A DNA stretch of 55,319 nt from JAICYJ01 sp038212095 (GTDB lineage: Bacteria; Actinomycetota; Thermoleophilia; Gaiellales; JAICJC01): the NCBI GenBank assembly GCA_038212095.1, contig JBBQUW010000017.1, positions 1 through 55,319 of the forward strand. Reading direction: 5' to 3'. Both the position numbers and the translations under genes were made by a program. Below the pieces are notes generated by a model. That model saw only the letters and a list, made by a program, of their open reading frames with translations. It had not been told where the DNA came from and did no database searches. Of the stretch, positions 1 to 7,832 are shown in pieces (within the stretch, counting starts at the first letter, position 1; the number at the start of each line of letters is the position of its first letter).

Positions 1-134
1 AAGCCCACCTCGAGATGAGCTCTCCCATCCCCTTGAGGGAGTAAGGATCCTGGGAGACCACCAGGTTGATAGGCGGGATGTGTAAGCGCAGTAATGCGTT
101 CAGCAGACCCGTACTAATAATCCGAGGTCTTGAT
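1..134 (+). rRNA. 23S rRNA, 3' end (partial)
   Basis: The sequence ending near 134 contains the conserved 3' terminal part of bacterial 23S rRNA, including the GTACTAATA...CCGAGG-CTTGA tail, and a 5S gene follows about 80 nt later. Only the last ~134 nt are inside the window; the rest of the operon lies upstream. The exact 3' end is estimated from the usual pairing of the 23S termini. Confidence 0.93.
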
Positions 135-215
135 TTTAGAGAGCACCGTGAGCCGCTATGGAGTTTTGAGGGTGTGGGCGATCTTTCGCCGGCGCCTATC
201 CGCAGCTTTTAAAGT

Positions 216-333
216 TTCCGGTGGTTATAGCGAGGGGGACACACCTCTTCCCATTCCGAACAGAGCAGTTAAGCCCCTCAGCGCCGATGGTACTTGGTGC
301 GCAAGCGCCTGGGAGAGTAGGTCGCCGCCGGGA
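216..333 (+). rRNA. rrf: 5S rRNA
   Basis: About 118 nt with the hallmark 5S core (CCATTCCGAACAG, then GTTAAGCCC) and complementary ends (TCCGGTGG near 216 with CCGCCGGGA near 325-333). It lies about 80 nt after the 23S end and just before a strong terminator, so this is the end of an rRNA operon. The ends may be off by a few bases. Confidence 0.95.
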
Positions 334-340
334 TTGACGT

Positions 341-371
341 GGAAAGGGTCGCCCTCCGGGCGGCCTTTTCC
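341..371 (+). terminator. rRNA operon terminator
   Basis: Nearly perfect hairpin: GGAAAGGG at 341-348 pairs with the strand ending CCTTTTCC at 371 (with G-T wobbles), an inner GCCC/GGGC stem and a TCC loop at 355-357, about 14 bp in total. It lies 7 nt after 5S. The T-run is inside the 3' arm rather than after it. Confidence 0.8.
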
Positions 372-395
372 GTTTAACGCATCCCTGCCGTGCGG

Positions 396-641
396 TCAGG
401 CGTCGCCGGGGTCGTCGTCGAGCAGGAGGCCGCGGGGCGGCCAGTCGTCCTGCGCGTCGCAACGGCCGCTGCAGTGGAGGCTGGCGACATTCTGGAGTGG
501 CACCAGGATGTGACCGTTGAGTTCGATGTGGGGCACGTCCTCGATGTAGCAGTAGGCCGTGAGCACGCCGTCCTGATACTCGCCGCCGAACAGTGCCAGC
601 TCGACCGCCTCACCCTTGTACTTGGACGTGTAGTCCTCCAC
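396..641 (-). CDS. Small protein of unknown function (81 aa)
   Basis: An 81-residue acidic protein starting with GTG at 641. I do not recognise the family. The N-terminal half reads like a compact beta-rich domain (runs such as VELALFGG, VLTAYCYIEDVP, HIELNGHILVPL), and the tail carries two cysteines in CSGRC followed by an acidic DDDP end. It is supported as real by this protein-like composition and by a TACTGT hexamer 7 nt upstream of the GTG, the same leaderless layout seen at many genes here. It faces the rRNA operon and is transcribed away from the histidine phosphatase promoter region on the same strand. The start could lie further upstream because the frame stays open. Confidence 0.55.
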   Translation of the reverse strand: MEDYTSKYKGEAVELALFGGEYQDGVLTAYCYIEDVPHIELNGHILVPLQNVASLHCSGRCDAQDDWPPRGLLLDDDPGDA

Positions 642-648
642 CGCGGTG

Positions 649-654
649 ACAGTA
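649..654 (-). promoter_or_regulatory. Candidate leaderless -10 (TACTGT)
   Basis: TACTGT on the minus strand, followed by 7 nt and the GTG start at 641. Spacing and sequence match the recurring TANNNT motif in this window. Confidence 0.45.
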
Positions 655-695
655 GCAGATGGCCGCGGCCGCGCGATCGCGTCCCGGCGGCCAGC

Positions 696-1310
696 TCACA
701 GAGCCAGCGGGGGCAGGTGCCCATCGTCGTTGTACCCGAGCAGTGTGGCACCGTTTGACCCGTAGGTCAGGGTTGTCAGGCTGCAGTTGCGCGCGCCCTC
801 GATCCGCAGGCGATCGTGCCCTGGCAAGCCGGCGGCATGGGCGGCCAGGGCCCGCACCGCGCCGCCGTGCGAGATCACAGCCAGCCGTTTGCCGGTCGCC
901 GTGGCGACGATCCTGTCCACGGCGGCCACCACCCGCTCGTGCATCTCGTCGTACGTCTCACCGCCATGCCAGCCCGCTTCGCCCTTCATCCACCTGCTGA
1001 ACGCCTGCGGATCGCGACGCTTCACCTGGTCGCGGGTTAACCCGCACCAGTCGCCGACGTCCACCTCGCGCAGGCCCGCGTCGAGCGTCGGCGCGAGCCG
1101 GGTGGCCTCCGCGACCAGGTCGGCGGTCTCGCGGGCCCGCGCAAGGTCGCTCGTGTACAGCGCGTCGATGCCGAGCGCGGCCAGTCGCCCCGCCAACGCC
1201 TCGGCCTGTGATCGGCCCGTCTGGTTGAGTCCGGGGCCGGAGTGGCCCTGCCACCGCCCGGTGCGGTTCCATTCAGTCTCGCCGTGGCGGGCAACGAACA
1301 CGCGGATCAT
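696..1310 (-). CDS. Histidine phosphatase family protein (phosphoglycerate mutase-like)
   Basis: A 204-aa protein of the histidine phosphatase superfamily (PhoE/GpmB-type branch 1). The N-terminal RHGETEWN motif carries the phospho-accepting histidine at about residue 9. The second catalytic histidine is in ISHGG (about residues 150-155), and the conserved Glu lies in EVDVGDWCGL. Length is typical of the family. Such enzymes remove phosphate from small molecules or sugar phosphates in the cytoplasm; the substrate cannot be told from sequence. The ATG at 1310 is chosen because the RHG motif must be close to the N-terminus and because a TATGAT hexamer lies 6 nt upstream. The gene is divergent from the SDR gene and shares a 24-nt promoter region with it. 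Confidence 0.88.
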   Translation of the reverse strand: MIRVFVARHGETEWNRTGRWQGHSGPGLNQTGRSQAEALAGRLAALGIDALYTSDLARARETADLVAEATRLAPTLDAGLREVDVGDWCGLTRDQVKRRDPQAFSRWMKGEAGWHGGETYDEMHERVVAAVDRIVATATGKRLAVISHGGAVRALAAHAAGLPGHDRLRIEGARNCSLTTLTYGSNGATLLGYNDDGHLPPLAL

Positions 1311-1334
1311 GGCGCCATCATATGATCCGCCACC
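1311..1334. promoter_or_regulatory. Bidirectional leaderless promoter with palindromic -10
   Basis: The whole spacer between the divergent start codons is 24 nt. Its centre (1317-1326) is the perfect palindrome ATCATATGAT, which gives a TATGAT hexamer on each strand. On the plus strand TATGAT (1321-1326) is 8 nt from the ATG at 1335; on the minus strand TATGAT (1322-1317) is 6 nt from the ATG at 1310. Both transcripts are therefore predicted to start at or next to their start codons, from overlapping -10 elements. Confidence 0.65.
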
Positions 1335-2108
1335 ATGGACTTGGAGATGACCGACCTGCGCGTGCTCGTGACCGGTGGTAGCGCCGGCATCGGCCTGGCC
1401 ACCGCTGAGCTGCTGTCGGGCGAGGGTGCGCGGGTTGTGATCGCCTCGCGGTCGCCCGATCGGGTGGCGGATGCAATTGGAGTGCAGGCGGTCGCGGCCG
1501 ACCTCGGCACCGCCGATGGTTGCGTCGCGGCGGTGGCCGGCGCCGAAGCCCAGTTGGGCGGCCTGGACGTGCTGATCAACAACGTCGGTGTCGCGCGGGT
1601 CGGCCGTTTCGCCGACACGGGCGACGATCAGTGGCAGGCGGCTTGGGACACCAACGTGATGAGCTACGTGCGATGCATCCGCGCCGCGCTGCCGATGCTG
1701 ACCCGGTCGACCGCGGCGAGCATCGTGAACGTCTCGTCCACGTCCGGCAAGCGGCCGAGCTCCGGCATGCCGGAGTACTCGGTGACCAAGGCGGCCGTGT
1801 TGTCGCTGTCGCGGCTGATCGCAGATGTGCATGCCGGCGACGGCATCCGCTGCAACGCCGTCTGCCCGGGGCCGACCTTGTCGCCGGCCTGGCTGGGCGA
1901 GGGCGGACTGGCCGACCAGACGTCGGGCGACTCGGATCGGAGTCGCGACGATGTGCTTCAGGCGGTGGGGGCCGGGCGGCCGCTGGGACGGATGGCCGAG
2001 CCGGAGGAGATCGCAGCTGTGATCGCGTTCCTGTGCTCGCCACGCTCGTCGTATGTGACCGGAGCGGCCTGGAGCGCGGACGGCGGCACCGTGCCCGTCA
2101 TCATCTGA
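1335..2108 (+). CDS. SDR family NAD(P)-dependent oxidoreductase
   Basis: A 257-aa classical short-chain dehydrogenase/reductase. The Rossmann cofactor loop TGGSAGIG is at residues 13-20, NNVG near 82-86, the catalytic Ser in NVSSTSG (about 133) and the catalytic YSVTK (Tyr148, Lys152). The C-terminal GAAWSADGG matches the family's conserved end. The basic/acidic residues that would fix NADP versus NAD preference are ambiguous, and the substrate is unknown. ATG 1335 is preferred because a TATGAT hexamer lies 8 nt upstream; an ATG at 1347 would give a more typical short N-terminus. It is divergent from the phosphatase gene. Confidence 0.92.
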   Translation: MDLEMTDLRVLVTGGSAGIGLATAELLSGEGARVVIASRSPDRVADAIGVQAVAADLGTADGCVAAVAGAEAQLGGLDVLINNVGVARVGRFADTGDDQWQAAWDTNVMSYVRCIRAALPMLTRSTAASIVNVSSTSGKRPSSGMPEYSVTKAAVLSLSRLIADVHAGDGIRCNAVCPGPTLSPAWLGEGGLADQTSGDSDRSRDDVLQAVGAGRPLGRMAEPEEIAAVIAFLCSPRSSYVTGAAWSADGGTVPVII

Positions 2109-2154
2109 CGCGCTGCCACGGTGAAAGACGACCGGCTGCTGCCGGGACAGGATC

Positions 2155-2160
2155 TAAACT
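2155..2160 (+). promoter_or_regulatory. Candidate leaderless -10 for dgt (TAAACT)
   Basis: TAAACT followed by 8 nt and the ATG at 2169. It decides the dgt start: the in-frame GTG at 2121 lies upstream of this element. Confidence 0.5.
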
Positions 2161-2168
2161 CCGTGCTC

Positions 2169-3185
2169 ATGCCACACCCCACCGGACCTGTCGCCGAGCG
2201 TTTCGCCGCCCGCATCGCCGAACTCGAGAGCGTCTCGCTCTCGCCGCGGGCGGTTCGCTCGTACGGATCTGGCGGGCGCCTGCACGCGGATGATGCCGAC
2301 TGCTCGCTGCGCACGCCGTTCCAGCGCGACCGTGACCGGATCGTGCACAGCAAGGCGTTTCGCCGTTTGAAGCAGAAGACGCAGGTGTTCATCGCGCCGC
2401 AGGGCGACCACTTCCGCACGCGGCTCACCCACACGCTGGAGGTCAGCGGCATCGCCCGCGCGGTCGTTCGGCCGCTGCGGCTGAACGAGGACCTGGCAGA
2501 GGCGGCCGCTCTGGGACATGATCTCGGTCACGCGCCGTTCGGGCACACCGGCGAGGCGGCACTCGACCGAGTGCTGCAACGCGACCACGGTCGCCGCTTC
2601 CGCCACAACCGGCACTCCCTGCGGATCGTCGACGTGCTCGAACATGACGGCCGTGGTCTCAACCTCACGCGCGAGGTGCGCGACGCAATCCTGAACCACA
2701 CCGGGCCGGATCTACCCGCCACCTTTGAGGGCGGTATCGTGCGCCTGGTCGACCGGTTCGCCTACGTCAATCACGACATCGACGACGCGCTGCGCGCCGA
2801 GATCCTGGACGAGCGGACGCTGCCGGACGTGCCGGTCGCGCTGCTGGGCGGCTCGGCATCGGAGCGTATCGACGCGCTTGTGCACGACTTGGTCGAGAGC
2901 TCGGAGGTGGCCGGCGAGGTGCGCCAGTCACCGCCGTTCGAGGCCGCACTGCTCGAGCTCCGCACCTTCATGTTCGAGAACGTCTACCTGGGGCCGATCG
3001 CGCGCCGCGAGACGGTGCGGGCGGGGGAGATGGTGGAGGCTCTGCTCGAGCATTACATGAGGCGCGGAGACGAGCTGCCGGGTGCCGACGGGGACGACGC
3101 CGTGACCCGCGCCACCGACTGGGTGGCCGGCATGACCGACCGCTACTGCATGCGCGCGTACGACGAGCTGCTCGCGCTTCGATGA
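2169..3185 (+). CDS. dgt: Deoxyguanosinetriphosphate triphosphohydrolase-like protein (dNTPase)
   Basis: A 338-aa HD-superfamily dNTP triphosphohydrolase, which cleaves dGTP/dNTP to nucleoside and tripolyphosphate. Family motifs are clear: the N-terminal FQRDRDRIVHSKAFRRLKQKTQV segment, the metal-binding HTLEVSG histidine, and the HD pair in ALGHDLGHAPFGHTGE. The protein is shorter than E. coli Dgt and matches the dGTPase type 2 length common in actinobacteria. ATG 2169 is preferred over GTG 2121 because a TAAACT -10-like element sits between them. Its stop overlaps the dnaG start (ATGA), so the pair is probably co-transcribed, the order also found in mycobacteria. Confidence 0.92.
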   Translation: MPHPTGPVAERFAARIAELESVSLSPRAVRSYGSGGRLHADDADCSLRTPFQRDRDRIVHSKAFRRLKQKTQVFIAPQGDHFRTRLTHTLEVSGIARAVVRPLRLNEDLAEAAALGHDLGHAPFGHTGEAALDRVLQRDHGRRFRHNRHSLRIVDVLEHDGRGLNLTREVRDAILNHTGPDLPATFEGGIVRLVDRFAYVNHDIDDALRAEILDERTLPDVPVALLGGSASERIDALVHDLVESSEVAGEVRQSPPFEAALLELRTFMFENVYLGPIARRETVRAGEMVEALLEHYMRRGDELPGADGDDAVTRATDWVAGMTDRYCMRAYDELLALR

Positions 3186-4888
3186 CGCGCATCCGCCACG
3201 AGAGCGTCGAGGCCGTGAAGGAGGCCGCCGACATGATCGACCTCGTCTCGGGCCGGACACAGTTGAAGCGGTCGGGCGTCGAGTGGCGTGGCCGCTGCCC
3301 GTTCCACGATGAGCGTACAGCGTCGTTTTGGGTCGATCCGGTCAAGAAGGTGTACCACTGCTTCGGCTGCGGTGTGGGCGGCGATGCGATCGGCTTCGTG
3401 ACCGAGACCGAGGCGCTGGACTTCTCTGCCGCGGTGGAGTGGCTGGCCGATCGCTACGGGGTCGAGCTGGAGTATGAGCAGAGCTCGCCCGAGGCTGAGC
3501 GCCGTCGCGCGCAGCGCGACCGGCTGCTGCAGCTGCTGGAGAGCGCGGCCACGTTCTACCAGCGTTTCCTGTGGGACGCGGCCGAGGCCGAGCCGGCCCG
3601 CGCGTACCTCAGCGGGCGTGGCGTCAGCCGCGAGAGTGCTGACCGCTTCCGGATCGGCTATGCGCCCAGTGCCTCCGATCGGGTGCGACGCGCGGCTCTG
3701 GCCAAGGGCTTCACGGCAGCAGAGCTCGATCAGGCCGGCCTCGCGGCGCGGGGAGGTGACCGTTTCCGCGACCGCGTGATCTTCCCGCTCAGCGACGCCC
3801 GCGGCCGCGTGCGCGGCTTTGGGGCGCGGCAGATGCCGGGCGGACGCCCTCCCAAGTACCTGAATACCTCTGACGGCCCGGTGTTTCGCAAGAGTGACAT
3901 CCTCTACGGCCTCGACCTTGCCCGTCGCGCGATCGCGCAGGGCGAGTTTGCGATCGTGGTGGAGGGGTATACCGATGTGGTGCTGATGCATCAGGCGGGA
4001 ATGGACCGCGCGGTGGCCTCGATGGGAACCTCGCTGACGGAGGGGCAGGTGAGCGAGTTGCGACGGCTCTGCTCGAAGGTGTACCTGGCGTTCGATGCCG
4101 ACGCGGCGGGCCAGGACGCATCGCTGCGCGGCATGGAGATCGCGCTGGCAAAGGGTCTATCTGTGCGGGTTGTCGACCTTCCCGGCGGACGAGACCCGGC
4201 CGACGTGGTAGCCGACGACCCGGCCGCGATGGAGACGGCGGTCGAGTCGGCGGTGGGATACCTCACCTACCGGGTGGGTCGGGTGCTGGATTCGTCCGGC
4301 AGCCGCGATGAGCGGTACCAGGCCGCGCGGATACTGCTGTCCGCGGCCGATCCGTCGGTCGAGCGGGACGACCTCGTCCGCACCGTCGCAGGCCGGTTGG
4401 AGCTGACCGACGATCTGACATCGCGCCTCACCGACCGGGCACCGGCCACACCCGGCATCACCGCCATGCCGATCCGCAAGGTACGTCTCTCACCCCGTGA
4501 GCGGGACGAGCGCCTCTTCCTGGGACTCTGCCTTGCCTTCCCGGAGCTCGGCAGCAGCTTGCTTTGTTCTCTGGATATGGCACACTTCGCTGACCCGTCG
4601 CGCTTGGAGGCTGCGACGGTGGTTAGACGTCGGCTCTCCGGCGAGCTTTCTGCGGAGGAGGAATCGGCTTGGGCACCCCTGGTAGCGGAGTTGACGGCGC
4701 TCGCGTCGCAGGAAGCGACCTCCGAGGCGGTCCTGCAGGAGCTGTTCTGGAAGGTCCGGCTGCGTCAGACGGAGGACGAGCTAAAGGCTCTACAGCAAAA
4801 CGCCGACGTCTCTCTGAGCCAGCAGCAGCGGTTGCAGGAGTTGCAAGAGCTGCGGCTGACGATCCGCGAGACCATCCGGTCCCTGTAA
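3182..4888 (+). CDS. dnaG: DNA primase
   Basis: A 568-aa DnaG primase that makes RNA primers at the replication fork. The CHC2 zinc-binding domain is at the N-terminus (Cys39, His42, Cys60, Cys63 in CPFHDE and CFGCG). The catalytic core with TOPRIM follows, with the acidic EGYTD motif near residue 261 and DADAAG near 304. The last ~130 residues form the less conserved helicase-binding region, rich in Glu/Gln and likely helical. Its ATG overlaps the dgt stop by 4 nt, and sigA follows 29 nt after its stop, forming a macromolecular-synthesis block. Confidence 0.97.
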   Translation: MTRIRHESVEAVKEAADMIDLVSGRTQLKRSGVEWRGRCPFHDERTASFWVDPVKKVYHCFGCGVGGDAIGFVTETEALDFSAAVEWLADRYGVELEYEQSSPEAERRRAQRDRLLQLLESAATFYQRFLWDAAEAEPARAYLSGRGVSRESADRFRIGYAPSASDRVRRAALAKGFTAAELDQAGLAARGGDRFRDRVIFPLSDARGRVRGFGARQMPGGRPPKYLNTSDGPVFRKSDILYGLDLARRAIAQGEFAIVVEGYTDVVLMHQAGMDRAVASMGTSLTEGQVSELRRLCSKVYLAFDADAAGQDASLRGMEIALAKGLSVRVVDLPGGRDPADVVADDPAAMETAVESAVGYLTYRVGRVLDSSGSRDERYQAARILLSAADPSVERDDLVRTVAGRLELTDDLTSRLTDRAPATPGITAMPIRKVRLSPRERDERLFLGLCLAFPELGSSLLCSLDMAHFADPSRLEAATVVRRRLSGELSAEEESAWAPLVAELTALASQEATSEAVLQELFWKVRLRQTEDELKALQQNADVSLSQQQRLQELQELRLTIRETIRSL

Positions 4889-4917
4889 GCGTCCCAGAGA
4901 TAGTTGGCCCAATAGTG

Positions 4918-5829
4918 ATGTCGGAGTTCGCTCCCGAACCGCTTGGCGTCCCCGCCGAGCCGGAAGAAGATGACGTCGAGCTGGCGCTCGAGGCGTCGCC
5001 GGGTCCCACCGAAGACACGGTTGGGCTGTACCTGCGCGAGATCTCGCGCGTTCCGCTGCTGACCGCGGCCGAGGAGGTCTCGTTGGCCAAGAGCCTCGAG
5101 CATGGCGACGTGCGCGCCCGCCGCCGGCTGATCGAGTCGAACCTCCGACTTGTCGTCTCGGTCGCTCGGCGCTACTCGGGTCGCGGGCTCTCGTTCCTCG
5201 ATCTCATCCAGGAGGGCAACCTGGGTCTGATGAAGGCGGTCGAGCGCTACGACTGGCGGCTCGGCCACCGCTTCTCGACCTACGCGACCTGGTGGATCCG
5301 CCAGTCCGTGACACGCGCGCTGGCCGACCAGGGCCGCACGATCCGCGTGCCGGCGCAGGTTGTCGACACGATCAACCGCATGTCACGGATCGAGCGCCAG
5401 CTGACCCAGAAACTGCATCGAGCGCCGACGGTCGAGGAGCTGGCCGAGGCGATGGAGCTGAAGCCGGAGAAGATCGAGCACCTGCGACGGGTATCGCAGG
5501 AGCCGGTGTCGCTCGCCGCCCCGGTGGGAGAGGACGCCACCGAGCTGGGCGAGCTGATCGAGGACGAACGCCAGCTCCGTCCGGGCGACGACATGGCGGA
5601 GGCGCAGCGCGACAGTCGTGTGGCCGATCTGATCTCACAACTGCCGTACCGCGAGCGCACCATCCTCGAACTGCGCTACGGGCTGGGCGGTGTACAGCCG
5701 CACACGCTCGAGGAGGTGGGCCGCCGATTCGGCGTCACCCGCGAGCGGGTGCGCCAGATCGAGACCCGCACGCTGCGCAGGCTGGCGAGCGCAGGCGAGC
5801 ATGCCGACCTGCGTCACCTGATCGACTAG
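4918..5829 (+). CDS. sigA: Primary-type RNA polymerase sigma-70 factor (RpoD/SigA)
   Basis: A 303-aa sigma-70 factor. Region 1.2 starts at DTVGLYLREI (about residue 38) and region 2 includes the -10 recognition stretch (SFLDLIQEGN, FSTYATWWIRQ). Region 3 and region 4 with the helix-turn-helix (GVTRERVRQIE) follow. It lacks a long region 1.1; the N-terminus is a short acidic tail. This fits an RpoD group 1 or close group 2 factor, and its position after dnaG favours the primary factor. ATG 4918 is chosen from the start of conserved sequence; the frame is open further upstream inside dnaG, but that part is out of phase with dnaG and looks non-coding. Confidence 0.92.
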   Translation: MSEFAPEPLGVPAEPEEDDVELALEASPGPTEDTVGLYLREISRVPLLTAAEEVSLAKSLEHGDVRARRRLIESNLRLVVSVARRYSGRGLSFLDLIQEGNLGLMKAVERYDWRLGHRFSTYATWWIRQSVTRALADQGRTIRVPAQVVDTINRMSRIERQLTQKLHRAPTVEELAEAMELKPEKIEHLRRVSQEPVSLAAPVGEDATELGELIEDERQLRPGDDMAEAQRDSRVADLISQLPYRERTILELRYGLGGVQPHTLEEVGRRFGVTRERVRQIETRTLRRLASAGEHADLRHLID

Positions 5830-5904
5830 GAATCGAGCGGCTCCAGCGCCGGCGGCCGAGGTCGATAACGGCGGTAGGGTGGCTGGTAGACTGCCCCGAG
5901 CCGT

Positions 5905-5976
5905 TCCTCGGTAGCTCAATGGTAGAGCATCCGGCTGTTAACCGGAGGGTTGCAGGTTCGAGTCCTGCCCGAGGAG
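5905..5976 (+). tRNA. tRNA-Asn(GTT)
   Basis: Complete cloverleaf. The acceptor stem TCCTCGG (5905-5911) pairs with CCGAGGA (5969-5975) and the discriminator base is G5976. The D-loop is AGCTCAATGGTAGAGC, the anticodon loop CTGTTAA has anticodon GTT at 5937-5939, and the T-arm is GGTTCGAGTCC. The 3' CCA is not encoded. Confidence 0.97.
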
Positions 5977-6016
5977 CCTAGAGAGTTTCCGAGGCTTCCA
6001 CAGCGCATCCGGTTGC

Positions 6017-6022
6017 TACCAT
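6017..6022 (+). promoter_or_regulatory. Candidate leaderless -10 (TACCAT)
   Basis: TACCAT, 7 nt before the ATG at 6030 of the Fe-S carrier gene; same layout as the other leaderless candidates. Confidence 0.5.
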
Positions 6023-6029
6023 TCCCAGC

Positions 6030-6401
6030 ATGATCAGCCTTACCGAAACCGCCGCCGCAAAGATTCGCACGCTCGCCGAGGGCGACGCCGAGGCGAAGGT
6101 GCTGCGCTTGGCGGTCGAGGGCGGCGGATGTTCCGGCTTCCAGTACGCGGTGGGCTTCGACCTGGCGGCCGAACAGGACGACCTGCAGTGGGAGAGCAAC
6201 GGCGTCACGATCGTCGTTGACCGCATCAGCCTGCCGTACCTGGACGGCTCGACGGTCGATTACAGCGACGGGCTGCTGGGCGCCGGCTTTCGCTTCGATA
6301 ATCCCAACGTCGCCTCCAGCTGCGGATGCAACGCCTCGTTCCAGGCCAAGGACGGCGTCGAGGGGCCATACAGCCCCAAGCAGGGCAGCTCCTGCGGCTG
6401 A
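6030..6401 (+). CDS. A-type iron-sulfur cluster carrier/assembly protein (HesB/IscA/ErpA)
   Basis: A 123-aa A-type carrier that accepts Fe-S clusters and passes them to apo-enzymes. The three conserved ligand cysteines are present: Cys34 in GGGCSGF and Cys98/Cys100 in SSCGCN. The body is of family length, but a C-terminal extension ends in QGSSCG with one extra cysteine. It stands alone between tRNA-Asn and a lipoprotein gene, not in an isc/suf operon. ErpA is a likely functional match, but IscA cannot be excluded. Confidence 0.93.
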   Translation: MISLTETAAAKIRTLAEGDAEAKVLRLAVEGGGCSGFQYAVGFDLAAEQDDLQWESNGVTIVVDRISLPYLDGSTVDYSDGLLGAGFRFDNPNVASSCGCNASFQAKDGVEGPYSPKQGSSCG

Positions 6402-6537
6402 AGGCGCCGGGAGCGCTGCTGCGACGTCTCCAATCCGGCGAGGCTACATTGATCAGGCTAGCTCGCCGCCGACCGTTGACAATCGTGGTAAGCGATCTTG
6501 ACGGCTTGCAGTTCGTCACGCACACTCGTACAGCGAA

Positions 6538-7158
6538 ATGGCTTCCACTCGTCGACACCTCATGCTCTTTGCCACCGCAGCAGTTGCGCTGGCACTTTCG
6601 GGCTGCGGTACCGGAGGTAGCAGCTCGGCGGGCAGCTCCTCCTCCCCGACCGGCGGCGCGTCGACGCCGTACGTTGCGCCGTCAGGAACAGATCAGACCG
6701 GCGTGCTGTTCCAGAAGTACAGCAACGCGTCGGCCGGCTACTCGTTCCTGTTCCCCGGCGGCTGGCGGATCACCGAGAAGCCGCCCACCGGGGTGCGTAT
6801 CGCTCGGTTTGGAAATGCGATCACGGCCGTAGTCACCGCACGCGCGGCGGCACCGTTCTACAAGGGATACCAGACGACGCTTGACAAGCAGCTGGGCCAG
6901 CATGACGCCAAGAAGCTGTCGAAGATCGACGGGGCCGTCACACAGGTCAAGATCGGCGCGACCAAGAAGCCGAACGCCGTGCGGGCTGTGATCGAGCAGG
7001 TGCGACCGACCGGAACCACGACACCCCCCGAGACGATCGTCATCGTGCGCTACCTGTTCTGGAAGTCGGGCAAGCTGCTGACGCTCTCGATGAGCTCGGT
7101 GAAGGGGATCGACAACACGCTCGCGTACGACCTGATTGCCAACAGCTTCCGCTGGTAG
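6538..7158 (+). CDS. Putative lipoprotein, unknown function
   Basis: A 206-aa secreted lipoprotein. Basic residues (RRH) precede a hydrophobic core and the lipobox LSGC with the lipidated cysteine at residue 23. A Ser/Gly-rich linker (about 24-45) follows, then a globular domain of about 150 residues containing YSFLFPGGWRI, NAITAVVTAR and a C-terminal LTLSMSS...NSFRW. The pattern of a folded beta domain after a linker resembles the PsbP/Mog1-like lipoproteins of actinobacteria (motif Y.F.FP..W), but I cannot confirm that. The ATG at 6538 places the signal peptide at the N-terminus. Confidence 0.8.
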   Translation: MASTRRHLMLFATAAVALALSGCGTGGSSSAGSSSSPTGGASTPYVAPSGTDQTGVLFQKYSNASAGYSFLFPGGWRITEKPPTGVRIARFGNAITAVVTARAAAPFYKGYQTTLDKQLGQHDAKKLSKIDGAVTQVKIGATKKPNAVRAVIEQVRPTGTTTPPETIVIVRYLFWKSGKLLTLSMSSVKGIDNTLAYDLIANSFRW

Positions 7159-7178
7159 CGCGACCGCCCCGTAGCGGC

Positions 7179-7184
7179 TAGGCT
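7179..7184 (+). promoter_or_regulatory. Candidate leaderless -10 (TAGGCT)
   Basis: TAGGCT, 6 nt before the GTG at 7191 of the O-methyltransferase gene. Confidence 0.45.
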
Positions 7185-7190
7185 CGGGGC

Positions 7191-7832
7191 GTGATCGTCA
7201 CCGACGCAGTCGAGGCCTACCTGCTCGCATCGCGTCCTTCGCCCGATCCGGTGCTGGCCGAGATGGAGGCGCACGGCGCGCGCGACGGCATTCCGATTGT
7301 CGTGCCCGTGACGGGCGCCCTGCTGCAGGTGCTGACCGCTGCCGCATCCGCCCGACGCGCGGTCGAGATCGGCACCGCGATCGGCGTCTCGACGCTCTAC
7401 GTGGCGCGTGCGCTGCCTGATGACGGTGTGATCATCTCGTTCGAGGTCGACCAGGAGCGGCACGAGGCGGCGCGCGAGTACCTGCAGCGAGCGGGCGTCG
7501 CCCATCGCGCCGACCTGCGGCTGCAAGACGCCGGAGCGGGGCTGGCCGAGCTGGACACCGGTAGCTTCGACATCGCGTTCCTGGACGGCCTCAAGGGCGA
7601 CTACCGCCGACACCTGGAGCTGGTGCTGCCGCTGCTTCGGATCGGCGGCACCCTGGTGGTCGACAACACGCTGCTCTCGGGCACCGTGGCCGAGGGCCGC
7701 GCAGCCCATCACTGGACGGCCGAGGCGGTTGCCGAGATGCGTGAGTTCAACGACACGCTGTTGCATCGCGGCGATCTGCACTCGGTGCTGCTGCCGGTCG
7801 GAGACGGCGTGATCGTGGCGGTGCGACGGTGA
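7191..7832 (+). CDS. O-methyltransferase (class I SAM-dependent, COMT-like)
   Basis: A 213-aa SAM-dependent methyltransferase of the cation-dependent O-methyltransferase family (methyltransf_3). The SAM-binding motif AVEIGTAIGVSTLYVARAL is near residues 57-75 and the acidic ribose-binding residue lies in SFEVD. The metal/catalytic region FDIAFLDGLKGDY and VVDNTLLSG follow. Enzymes of this family methylate catechol-like hydroxyls; the substrate here is unknown. GTG 7191 is supported by the TAGGCT element 6 nt upstream. Its stop overlaps the next gene by 4 nt (GTGA), suggesting translational coupling. Confidence 0.92.
   Translation: MIVTDAVEAYLLASRPSPDPVLAEMEAHGARDGIPIVVPVTGALLQVLTAAASARRAVEIGTAIGVSTLYVARALPDDGVIISFEVDQERHEAAREYLQRAGVAHRADLRLQDAGAGLAELDTGSFDIAFLDGLKGDYRRHLELVLPLLRIGGTLVVDNTLLSGTVAEGRAAHHWTAEAVAEMREFNDTLLHRGDLHSVLLPVGDGVIVAVRR

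Noticed and set aside
1311..1334. The palindrome as a restriction site or operator only
   Set aside because: It contains an NdeI-like CATATG, but spacing to both ATGs matches the window-wide -10 pattern too well for coincidence to be the better explanation; a regulator site is not excluded.
5292..5981. Open frame in sigA running through tRNA-Asn
   Set aside because: Out of frame with sigA and ends in the translation typical of a tRNA gene.
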